Under the pieces are notes generated by a model that did not search any database, was not told the origin of the DNA, and was given only the letters and a program-made list of their open reading frames with translations. A DNA stretch of 6,419 nucleotides, taken from positions 1 through 6,419 of the forward strand of contig DTVJ01000161.1 of the NCBI GenBank assembly GCA_012963565.1, in the 5' to 3' direction. A program made the translations under genes and the position numbers. The DNA is from Piscirickettsiaceae bacterium. GTDB lineage: Bacteria; Pseudomonadota; Gammaproteobacteria; PS1; Pseudothioglobaceae. Shown here in pieces: positions 1 to 6,002 of this stretch. How positions within the stretch are numbered: position 1 is the first letter of the stretch; each line of letters opens with the position of its first letter.

Positions 1-115
1 CTTCATGGCAAAGATTGTACATGCTGCACAATAAAAAGTGTTTGAATTGCACTAACTGTTGCTTTTCAGATACGGCAACATAAATCCCGATAATCTGTGA
101 AATATATTCTCTTTC
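1..115. other. Sequence downstream of ureG, no supported gene
   Basis: The 115 bases after the ureG stop hold no gene that I can support. A short plus-strand frame enters from the left edge and stops with TGA at 43-45 (ending in GKDCTCCTIKSV). Another plus frame runs to TAA at 81-83 and is also Cys-rich. On the minus strand a GTG-started frame (GTG at 50-52) leaves the window open. All are too short to judge. An imperfect hairpin (CAGAT at 67-71 with ATCTG at 93-97, plus an inner CGG/CCG) is present, but no T run follows on either strand. Confidence 0.5.
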
Positions 116-724
116 TTAGAGCATTCCTTCTGAAACAATAAAGTCTATTATCTCTTCAACGCCAATAGATTTCTTTAAATTTGTAAAGACAAATGGCTTG
201 TCGCCTCTCATTCTTTTTGTATCACTCTCCATAACCTCTAATGAAGCACCGACATAAGGAGCAAGATCAATTTTATTAATAATTAACAAATCTGAACGAG
301 TAATTCCTGGACCGCCTTTTCTTGGAATCTTTTCACCCTCTGCCACATCAATTACATAAATAGTAAGATCAGCCAACTCTGGGCTAAACGTTGCAGAAAG
401 ATTATCACCACCACTTTCGACAAAAATTAAATCTAAATTTTCGAATCTATTAGTCAAGTCTTCTATTGCTGACAAATTCATTGAAGCGTCTTCTCGAATA
501 GCTGTATGAGGACAACCACCGGTTTCTACACCAATAATACGCTGCGCCTCTAACGCATTGCTTGCCGTGAGAAATTTAGCATCTTCTTGAGTGTAAATAT
601 CATTAGTAACTACAGCAATTTCATAATTATCACGCATAGATTTACAAAGAACATCTAATAACGCTGTCTTTCCAGAACCTACTGGACCACCAACACCTAC
701 TCTTAAGGGTTGTTTATTTTTCAT
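116..724 (-). CDS. ureG: Urease accessory GTPase UreG
   Basis: SIMIBI-class GTPase whose GTP hydrolysis drives nickel delivery to apo-urease. It has 202 residues. The P-loop is GGPVGSGKT at 12-20, the nickel-binding Cys-Pro-His motif is C71-P72-H73 in ETGGCPHTAIRED, the ESGGDNL motif starts at E103, and the guanine-specificity motif NKID is at 150-153. There is no His-rich N-terminal extension. The ATG at 722-724 is chosen because the product then begins MKNKQPLRVGVGGPVGSGKT, as in the family, and because AAGGA sits five bases upstream. The frame is open further up, to an ATG at 818-820, but that would add 32 unrelated residues that overlap ureF. It is the last urease gene in the window, and no obvious rho-independent terminator follows it within the 115 bases to the edge. 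Confidence 0.97.
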   Translation of the reverse strand: MKNKQPLRVGVGGPVGSGKTALLDVLCKSMRDNYEIAVVTNDIYTQEDAKFLTASNALEAQRIIGVETGGCPHTAIREDASMNLSAIEDLTNRFENLDLIFVESGGDNLSATFSPELADLTIYVIDVAEGEKIPRKGGPGITRSDLLIINKIDLAPYVGASLEVMESDTKRMRGDKPFVFTNLKKSIGVEEIIDFIVSEGML

Positions 725-729
725 ATTTT

Positions 730-734
730 TCCTT
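730..734 (-). promoter_or_regulatory. Shine-Dalgarno site deciding the ureG start
   Basis: AAGGA on the minus strand, five bases before the ATG at 722-724 and inside the 13-base gap after the ureF stop. It supports the short ureG start over the upstream in-frame ATG at 818-820. Confidence 0.7.
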
Positions 735-737
735 TTT

Positions 738-1415
738 TTATGATCTAAAAATTCGTGTGTATTGAGTCTCATGCAAACTACTAGCAATGGCAAATGCAGG
801 TTGAGATCTCCCAATATCATCCCAAGAAACCTCTTTAGATTTATTAATAGCTTCAGGTACTTGTTTGACTAATTGATGAAGTAACTGTTGCCCTTGAGTT
901 TGGCCGAGAGGAATAATTTTTACTATCGCTGAGACCTGATTTTCAAGCCATGACCATGAATACCCCAAAAGTAGTTCATCAATCGGTATTTGCCATACAT
1001 TGCTAATCAATGCATACCCAGATAAATGATTAGTATTGGTGATTTTTTCCCATCCGCTAACTGCTGATTTTTCAATACCTTCAATGACTCTGGTTAATGC
1101 CCTTCCACGATTAATTTCCTCTTGTCTTAATTCACTGGTTTCTCGGCAGGCTAATAAAATATCACTCCATTCCTTTGCCTGATCCTTATCCCCTAACGCC
1201 ACTGATTGATACAGTCTGATTAAAATTGGAAGATCGGTGTAAATTAAACCAGAAAATAGTTGACTATCAAGCCACTGTTGCGCAGTATCAACATCTGATA
1301 TCCAGTTACTTTCAATGGCTTGTTCAATCCCTTGAGAATAAGTAAATCCACCAATCGGTAATGTTGGACTCATTAAATTCATCAACCTTAAAAGACTCAG
1401 TTGACTAATGCTCAT
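738..1415 (-). CDS. ureF: Urease accessory protein UreF
   Basis: All-helical partner that bridges UreD and the GTPase UreG in the urease activation complex. It has 225 residues. The N-terminal family motif is SPTLPIGGFTYSQGIE at 16-31, a mid-protein RETSELRQEE lies at 91-100, and the conserved C-terminus HETQYTRIFRS (215-225) is the segment known to contact UreD and UreG. I chose the ATG at 1413-1415 because the product then starts MSISQLSLLRLMNLMSPTLP, as family members do. The frame also has an upstream ATG at 1491-1493, but that would add 26 residues read out of frame through the ureE tail, without family resemblance. The gene overlaps the ureE stop by 11 bases and has only a weak ribosome site. 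It ends 13 bases before ureG. Confidence 0.95.
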   Translation of the reverse strand: MSISQLSLLRLMNLMSPTLPIGGFTYSQGIEQAIESNWISDVDTAQQWLDSQLFSGLIYTDLPILIRLYQSVALGDKDQAKEWSDILLACRETSELRQEEINRGRALTRVIEGIEKSAVSGWEKITNTNHLSGYALISNVWQIPIDELLLGYSWSWLENQVSAIVKIIPLGQTQGQQLLHQLVKQVPEAINKSKEVSWDDIGRSQPAFAIASSLHETQYTRIFRS

Positions 1416-1860
1416 GACTATGTGAATGACTGGTAGTATGAGAATTGTAAGCACCCTTTTCTGGTTGAAAAGGTAATGATTCGATAGTGACATCTAACCC
1501 AAAACTTTGAATCATATCATCAAGAACATGGTCATGCCTGTAGTGAATACTAGTTTTCTTGATCTGCAGTTCCACATGACGATTTCCAAGGTGATAACAT
1601 GCGCGGGCTAATAACAACGGATCGTCAACATAAATTGAGGAAAGGGTTTCCGGTGCAGCAATTACTTCAAGAACATATCCATCTTTATCTCTGATTAAAT
1701 CACCGTGCTCAAGTACATTCCCACGCTCCATAAAAATTCCGATATTCTCACCACTATCTGAACGGGCTTTCAGCCTACTCTTCACTCTTTGTTGTAAATC
1801 CAATGTGACTGAATCATCGACATTTTGAGAAAATTCAATTTTTTCAATAAATTCTCTCAT
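1405..1860 (-). CDS. ureE: Urease accessory nickel metallochaperone UreE
   Basis: Dimeric nickel carrier that supplies the metal to UreG for urease activation. It has 151 residues. The N-terminal part (about 1-70) is the peptide-binding-like domain. The C-terminal metal-binding domain contains the conserved GNRH (H95 is the dimer-interface nickel ligand) and HDHVLDDM (H109, H111). The tail is His-rich, with five histidines among the last 11 residues (H141, 145, 147, 149, 151), a feature of nickel-storing UreE versions such as that of Klebsiella, though shorter here. The ATG lies two bases after the ureC stop with no good Shine-Dalgarno sequence, implying coupled translation. The 3' end overlaps ureF by 11 bases, so the codons of the His tail also encode the ureF initiation region. 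Confidence 0.97.
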   Translation of the reverse strand: MREFIEKIEFSQNVDDSVTLDLQQRVKSRLKARSDSGENIGIFMERGNVLEHGDLIRDKDGYVLEVIAAPETLSSIYVDDPLLLARACYHLGNRHVELQIKKTSIHYRHDHVLDDMIQSFGLDVTIESLPFQPEKGAYNSHTTSHSHSHEH

Positions 1861-1862
1861 GC

Positions 1863-3566
1863 TTAAAATAAGAAATACCTTTGTGCTAGAGCAACTTCAC
1901 TAGCAGGCTCACAAGTTAGTAAAACACCGTCAGCTTTCACCTCATAGGTTTGTGAATCAACCTCAATATCTGGCTGATAATTATTATGAATCATAGATGA
2001 TTTTGTCACTGATCTACAAGATTTTACAACGCCAATTAGAGACTTAAGTCCGAGCTTTTCAACGATACCCTCATGAACACTTGCTTGAGATAAGAACGTC
2101 ATTCTAGTATTAAATCTAGCCGCCCCAAAGGCACCAAACATCTTTCTATAATGCACAGGTTGTGGTGTTGGAATTGAAGCGTTTGGGTCACCCATAGGTG
2201 CTGCTACAATCATACCGCCCTTGATAATCAAACTCGGTTTTGCCCCAAAAAATTTTGGCTTCCATAAAACTAAATCTGCTAATTTACCAACCTCAACTGA
2301 TCCAACTTCATGCGACATTCCGTGAGTAATAGCAGGATTAATTGTGTATTTAGCGATGTATCTTTTCGCTCTATTATTATCATTGTCTGAACTATCCCCT
2401 TCTAACACACCTCTTTGAATTTTCATTTTATTAGCGGTTTGCCAAGTTCTTGTAATGACCTCGCCAACTCGACCCATGGCTTGAGAGTCAGACGAAATCA
2501 TAGAAAATGCGCCTAGATCGTGCAAAATATCTTCTGCTGCAATTGTTTCTCTACGAATACGCGATTCTGCAAATGACACATCTTCTGCTATCGAAGGATC
2601 TAAGTGATGACATACCATTAACATGTCTAAATGCTCATCTACGGTATTTACAGTGTATGGACGCGTTGGATTCGTTGAAGATGGAAGCACATTACTATAA
2701 CCACAGATTCTGATAATATCTGGTGCATGGCCGCCACCAGCACCTTCAGTATGATAAGTGTGTATAGCTCTGCCCTTCAACGCAGCTATGGTATCTTCCA
2801 CAAAACCAGATTCATTCAAAGTATCTGTATGTATTGCCACTTGAATATCATAATCCTCAGCAACTGAAAGACAATTATCAATAGCTGCTGGGGTTGTTCC
2901 CCAATCTTCATGCAGCTTTAAACCCATAGCACCTGCCAAGACTTGTTCTCTTAAAGGTTCAGGTAACGACGCATTGCCCTTACCCATAAACCCTAAATTC
3001 ATTGGAAAATCTTCAGCAGCTTCTAACATCCTATGAATATTCCAAGGTCCTGGTGTGCATGTAGTTGCACTGGTTCCTGCTGAAGGTCCGGTACCGCCCC
3101 CTAACATAGTGGTAATACCTGACATTAATGCATCATCAATTTGTTGTGGGCAAATAAAATGAATGTGTGCATCTATTCCACCAGCAGTAACAATTTGGCC
3201 TTCTGATGCTATAACATCAGTGCCTGCTCCAATAGCAATGTCAACATTTGACTGTACGTCTGGATTTCCCGCCTTTCCAATGCCAGAAATACGCCCATCT
3301 TTAATTCCGATATCAGCTTTAACAATCCCCCAGTGATCGAGTATTAAGGCATTTGTAATAACTACATCAGCCACATCTTTACTGCAAAGTTGACCTTGAC
3401 CCATGCCATCACGTATAACTTTTCCCCCGCCAAATTTAACTTCTTCGCCATAGGTAGTAAAATCTTTTTCAACTTCAATAAATAATTCTGTGTCGCCTAA
3501 CCTAACCTTATCGCCAACTGTTGGTCCATACATCTCTGCATAAGCCTTTCTAGAAATAGATCTCAT
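1863..3566 (-). CDS. ureC: Urease catalytic alpha subunit UreC
   Basis: Nickel metalloenzyme subunit that hydrolyses urea to ammonia and carbamate in the cytoplasm. It has 567 residues, the same length as the Klebsiella aerogenes protein, and key residues fall at identical numbers. H134 and H136 (AHIHF) with H246 and H272 are nickel ligands, and K217 (GLKLHEDWG) is the lysine carbamylated to bridge the metals. H219 binds substrate, C319 and H320 (MVCHH) are in the mobile flap, R336 is in the active site, and D360 (SSDSQAMGR) is the last ligand. Nothing essential is missing, so activity is expected. The N-terminus MRSISRKAYAEMYGPTVGDK matches the family from the first residue, confirming the ATG, which overlaps the ureAB stop as ATGA. 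It ends two bases before ureE. It forms the enzyme with UreAB and is activated by UreD, UreE, UreF and UreG. Confidence 0.99.
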   Translation of the reverse strand: MRSISRKAYAEMYGPTVGDKVRLGDTELFIEVEKDFTTYGEEVKFGGGKVIRDGMGQGQLCSKDVADVVITNALILDHWGIVKADIGIKDGRISGIGKAGNPDVQSNVDIAIGAGTDVIASEGQIVTAGGIDAHIHFICPQQIDDALMSGITTMLGGGTGPSAGTSATTCTPGPWNIHRMLEAAEDFPMNLGFMGKGNASLPEPLREQVLAGAMGLKLHEDWGTTPAAIDNCLSVAEDYDIQVAIHTDTLNESGFVEDTIAALKGRAIHTYHTEGAGGGHAPDIIRICGYSNVLPSSTNPTRPYTVNTVDEHLDMLMVCHHLDPSIAEDVSFAESRIRRETIAAEDILHDLGAFSMISSDSQAMGRVGEVITRTWQTANKMKIQRGVLEGDSSDNDNNRAKRYIAKYTINPAITHGMSHEVGSVEVGKLADLVLWKPKFFGAKPSLIIKGGMIVAAPMGDPNASIPTPQPVHYRKMFGAFGAARFNTRMTFLSQASVHEGIVEKLGLKSLIGVVKSCRSVTKSSMIHNNYQPDIEVDSQTYEVKADGVLLTCEPASEVALAQRYFLF

Positions 3567-4213
3567 ACCTCCCCCATAATTTTTCCATTAAAGCCATAAA
3601 TCACATTTTTGCCACCATATTTGACCAGCTCAACTTCTCTTTCTTGGCCAGGCTCAAACCTTACGGCGGTTCCTGAAGGAATATTTAACCTAAACCCCTT
3701 AGTCTTGTCTCTTTCAAAAGATAGTGCTGTATTAGTTTCAAAAAAATGATAATGAGAGCCAACTTGAATAGGTCTATCACCATGATTGGACACCACAACT
3801 TTAACTCTTTCTCTGTCAATATTTATCTCAATCTCTTTTGAGAAATTGATTAACACCTCGCCCGGAATAAGCACATCATCTGAACTTGTATCGTCTAGTG
3901 ATGATTTAACTGGCTGGATTGGATTGTGAACGGTAACTAGCTTGGTTCCATCTGGGAAAGTTGCCTCAACTTGTATATCTGGAATCATCGAAGAAATACC
4001 ATCCATAACATCTTTTTCTGTTAAAAGTTGACGACCGTATTCCATCATTTCAGCAACACTTTTACCATCCCTAGCTCCCTCCAATATTTCGGCTGAAATA
4101 TAAGCAATAGCCTCCGGATAATTCAACTTGACCCCTCTATCTTTACGTTTTTTTGCCAACAAAGAAGCGGTAAAAATCATTAGTTTATCTTTTTCACGCG
4201 GTGTTAAATCCAT
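3563..4213 (-). CDS. ureAB: Fused urease gamma/beta subunit (UreA-UreB)
   Basis: Structural non-catalytic subunit of urease in which the usually separate gamma (UreA) and beta (UreB) chains form one 216-residue protein. Residues 1-100 are UreA-like, from the start MDLTPREKDKL through NYPEAIAYIS and the DVMDGISSMIPDIQVEATFP region to VHNPIQP. Residues about 101-115 are a polar linker (VKSSLDDTSSDDVL). Residues 116-216 are UreB-like, with IPGEV, NHGDRPIQVGSHYHF at 143-157 and SGTAVRFEPGQEREVELV at 180-197. The reading frame is uninterrupted across the joint, with no stop or internal start at the linker. A Shine-Dalgarno AGGG lies seven bases before the ATG. The end overlaps ureC by four bases (ATGA). 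Helicobacter UreA is a comparable fusion but carries an extra C-terminal tail, which is absent here: the protein ends at the normal UreB terminus (GFNGKIMGEV). Confidence 0.97.
   Translation of the reverse strand: MDLTPREKDKLMIFTASLLAKKRKDRGVKLNYPEAIAYISAEILEGARDGKSVAEMMEYGRQLLTEKDVMDGISSMIPDIQVEATFPDGTKLVTVHNPIQPVKSSLDDTSSDDVLIPGEVLINFSKEIEINIDRERVKVVVSNHGDRPIQVGSHYHFFETNTALSFERDKTKGFRLNIPSGTAVRFEPGQEREVELVKYGGKNVIYGFNGKIMGEV
3568..3575 (-). promoter_or_regulatory. Purine-rich ribosome binding tract of ureC, within the end of ureAB
   Basis: The last ureAB codons form GGGGGAGG on the minus strand, directly before T and the ureC ATG. The perfect GGAGG core is only one base from the start codon, closer than the usual 5-9. 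The effective pairing may therefore use the upstream G run, or initiation may rely on ribosomes terminating at the overlapping ATGA. Confidence 0.45.
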
Positions 4214-4220
4214 TATAAAA

Positions 4221-4224
4221 CCCT
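4221..4224 (-). promoter_or_regulatory. Shine-Dalgarno site of ureAB
   Basis: The minus strand reads AGGG seven bases before the ATG at 4211-4213, a standard spacing. It lies in the 13-base gap after the ureD stop and fixes the start of the fused subunit at MDLTPREK, which matches the conserved UreA N-terminus. Confidence 0.6.
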
Positions 4225-4226
4225 AT

Positions 4227-5066
4227 TTATGTTAACCAAATTCTTGGCATTATGCTCTCTCTTTCAATAACCAAATGTCTTACTTCTGTCCAAATATTTC
4301 TAAATAATTCCTGTATCAAATTCGTTTTAAGCCCCAAACACCTGATAATAATAATATCGTCTATTTGAGTAGCCCCACCAATACAAGATTCAGTTGTAGG
4401 AATCATATTGCGTACGATCTCTAAAACATCATTATTCATTGCACTAATTACAAAAGTCCCAAAAACTGGAAAACCTCTAAGACCGGCGATATTGTTGAGA
4501 TCCGACTGGTCAATTTTTAATCTGTCAATAATAATAGGATTCCCATCCTTCCATAATTCGAAACTAAATTTTAATTTACCTGAATCAAATTTTTCGTCGA
4601 TTACTGGCCTACCTAAACACTGAACCTCCCAAGCTGCAATTCTGGCGTTTCCATGTAATGAAAATTTTGTTGAAAATTTTGAGTTTGCACCTGGAAATAT
4701 AATGGTCTCCATTGGTAACCATTCTAAAGTGGCGCCGTCCTCTACAACAATATCTTGTTTAATAATAGAAAATCTATCTTTAATTGTTCGGTAAATTTTT
4801 GTCGCGCCAGGCGTGGTAATGAGCACATTAGAGTCTGTTTCAGCATTCACTTCAATCGATAATTCATCGCCACCAACAATGCCGCCTGGAGGATGTAATA
4901 GGTATAAATGACAAACTCCATCCTCTGGATAAAACGGTCGTTGCACAGTCAAAGGACCAATCTGTCTTCTTTTAGAAAGAAAGGTCTTGGAGCTACTTCT
5001 TGAAAAATGTAATTCTAATTCAGCAATCCAACCCTGATTTAGTAATTGTTCTGCAGTATTTTGCAC
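4227..5066 (-). CDS. ureD: Urease accessory protein UreD (UreH)
   Basis: Scaffold protein that binds apo-urease and, with UreF and UreG, delivers nickel through an internal tunnel to the active site. The 279 residues are a full family length. Family motifs are visible: LLHPPGGIVGGD at 56-67, TTPGATKIYR at 84-93, LPMETIIFPGA at 117-127, and the C-terminal PRIW at 274-277. The start is GTG at 5064-5066. An in-frame TAG at 5079-5081 limits any upstream extension to four codons, and the next in-frame ATG (M119) would remove the conserved N-terminal half, so GTG is the only sensible choice. No convincing Shine-Dalgarno sequence precedes it, suggesting that ribosomes arrive from the small gene just upstream. 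It ends 13 bases before ureAB. Placing ureD first among the urease genes is the common proteobacterial order. Confidence 0.96.
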   Translation of the reverse strand: MQNTAEQLLNQGWIAELELHFSRSSSKTFLSKRRQIGPLTVQRPFYPEDGVCHLYLLHPPGGIVGGDELSIEVNAETDSNVLITTPGATKIYRTIKDRFSIIKQDIVVEDGATLEWLPMETIIFPGANSKFSTKFSLHGNARIAAWEVQCLGRPVIDEKFDSGKLKFSFELWKDGNPIIIDRLKIDQSDLNNIAGLRGFPVFGTFVISAMNNDVLEIVRNMIPTTESCIGGATQIDDIIIIRCLGLKTNLIQELFRNIWTEVRHLVIERESIMPRIWLT

Positions 5067-5078
5067 GTAAGAATAAGA

Positions 5079-5285
5079 CTACTTTGTATTAACCGATAAA
5101 TCTTTCGACATGTAAGCAATAATGGCAACTAATCCTAACATGAATACAACGATACTCATGATTTTCCATATTGCTGAAGTTTCACCACTATAGCTTAAAA
5201 CATGCTCTGGTGAAACATGGGCCAAAATTGGTGATGCTATTAATAATGTTAGCGTTGCTATTAAAATCTGTATCTTATTATTCAT
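5079..5285 (-). CDS. Small predicted exported/single-span membrane protein, function unknown
   Basis: A 68-residue protein that I do not recognise. Residues 1-22 look like a signal peptide: K4 in a short polar start, a hydrophobic core at 6-17, then SPILA, with likely cleavage after A22. Residues 23-39 form a short polar stretch (HVSPEHVLSYSGE...), and 40-59 form a second hydrophobic segment, followed by a polar tail (SKDLSVNTK). If cleaved as predicted, the mature protein would begin with His23 and carry His28 nearby, with a periplasmic N-terminus and one membrane anchor. If not cleaved, it is a two-helix hairpin. It sits inside the urea operon, 19 bases after urtE and 12 before ureD, and has a clear Shine-Dalgarno sequence, which supports real expression. 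It is too short for, and lacks the motifs of, the nickel permeases UreJ/HupE. A role in urea or nickel passage is only suggested by position. Confidence 0.75.
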   Translation of the reverse strand: MNNKIQILIATLTLLIASPILAHVSPEHVLSYSGETSAIWKIMSIVVFMLGLVAIIAYMSKDLSVNTK

Positions 5286-5294
5286 ATTAATCTT

Positions 5295-5298
5295 TCCT
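5295..5298 (-). promoter_or_regulatory. Shine-Dalgarno site of the small membrane-protein gene
   Basis: On the minus strand the sequence reads AGGAAAG, with the AGGA core nine bases before the ATG at 5283-5285. This is one of the better ribosome binding sites in the window. It is the main argument that the 68-codon frame between urtE and ureD is a translated gene and not a spacer. Confidence 0.7.
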
Positions 5299-5304
5299 AT
5301 TTTT

Positions 5305-6000
5305 TTAAACGGTTAAATATTTTTTAATTAAATCATCGCTAAGTTTGCTGATCAAACCTGAATGGACATTTGAACCCCTGTCAAGAATAACAAACTTATC
5401 TGCAACTCTCCTAGCAATTGGTAGTTTTTGTTCCACCAAAATAACAGTCATACCTCGCTCTGTATTTAACTTTTTAATGATATCACATATTTCAAGTATT
5501 ACATTTGGTTGAATACCTTCAGTAGGCTCGTCAAGAATAAGTAATTGTGGATCAATTACTAATGCTCTTCCTATTGCCAACTGTTGCTGTTGACCACCAG
5601 ATAAATCACCACCTTGTCTACCCAACATTTCTTTTAGAACTGGAAATAATTCAAAAATAAAGTCTGGTATTTTTTTGATTTTATCTTTCCTAGCTGACAA
5701 TCCTATTTTTAAATTTTCTTCAACAGTTAATAAAGGAAAAATTCTTCTTCCTTGTGGCACATAACCAATACCAATTGACGCTCTTCTTTCTGAATGAAGT
5801 TTCGAAATATCTTCACCTTGAAAATTTATCTTCCCACTTTGAATTGGCAATAACCCCATAATGCTTTCAACCAACGTGGTCTTTCCAACACCATTTCTAC
5901 CCATAATGGCAATACAATCACCTTCAAGCACATTTAAGTCTAGATCCCACAAGGTGTGGCTTTCCCCATAAAATTGATTTAGTTTTGTTATTTCAATCAT
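5305..6000 (-). CDS. urtE: Urea ABC transporter ATP-binding protein UrtE
   Basis: Second ATPase of the urea importer, expected to pair with UrtD under the UrtB/UrtC membrane channel. The 231-residue length is normal for the family. Walker A is GRNGVGKTT at residues 34-42, the Q-loop is near Q83 (YVPQGRRIFP), the signature LSGGQQQQ is at 133-140, and Walker B plus D-loop (LLILDEPTEGIQPN) is at 153-166. As is usual in LivF/UrtE proteins, the H-loop position reads VEQK (189-192) rather than VEH. The ATG start is two bases after the urtD stop, without a strong Shine-Dalgarno sequence, suggesting coupled translation. The protein alone could be called LivF, but its place directly between urtD and the urease genes identifies it as the urea-specific member. 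It ends 19 bases before the next gene, a small membrane protein. Confidence 0.95.
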   Translation of the reverse strand: MIEITKLNQFYGESHTLWDLDLNVLEGDCIAIMGRNGVGKTTLVESIMGLLPIQSGKINFQGEDISKLHSERRASIGIGYVPQGRRIFPLLTVEENLKIGLSARKDKIKKIPDFIFELFPVLKEMLGRQGGDLSGGQQQQLAIGRALVIDPQLLILDEPTEGIQPNVILEICDIIKKLNTERGMTVILVEQKLPIARRVADKFVILDRGSNVHSGLISKLSDDLIKKYLTV

Positions 6001-6002
6001 TC

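Noticed and set aside
67..97. Hairpin after ureG as a rho-independent terminator
   Set aside because: The stem is short and interrupted (5 bp, an internal loop, then 3 bp), and no T run follows on either strand.
725..820. N-terminal extension of UreG from the upstream ATG at 818-820
   Set aside because: The 32 added residues overlap the ureF coding region, do not resemble UreG, and are bypassed by a good Shine-Dalgarno sequence placed for the ATG at 722-724.
1416..1493. N-terminal extension of UreF from the ATG at 1491-1493
   Set aside because: It is read out of frame through the ureE end. The family-like N-terminus begins at the ATG at 1413-1415.
2507..2713. Plus-strand open frame of 68 codons opposite ureC
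   Set aside because: It lies wholly antisense to conserved, essential ureC codons. The product has no recognisable features, so it is a chance shadow.
4408..4623. Plus-strand open frame of 71 codons opposite ureD
   Set aside because: It is antisense to the conserved ureD coding sequence, with no ribosome site or family resemblance.
5079..5285. Small membrane protein as a truncated UreJ/HupE nickel permease
   Set aside because: It has its own start, ribosome site and stop, and none of the HupE/UreJ His-containing membrane motifs. The resemblance is limited to a signal peptide followed by a histidine.
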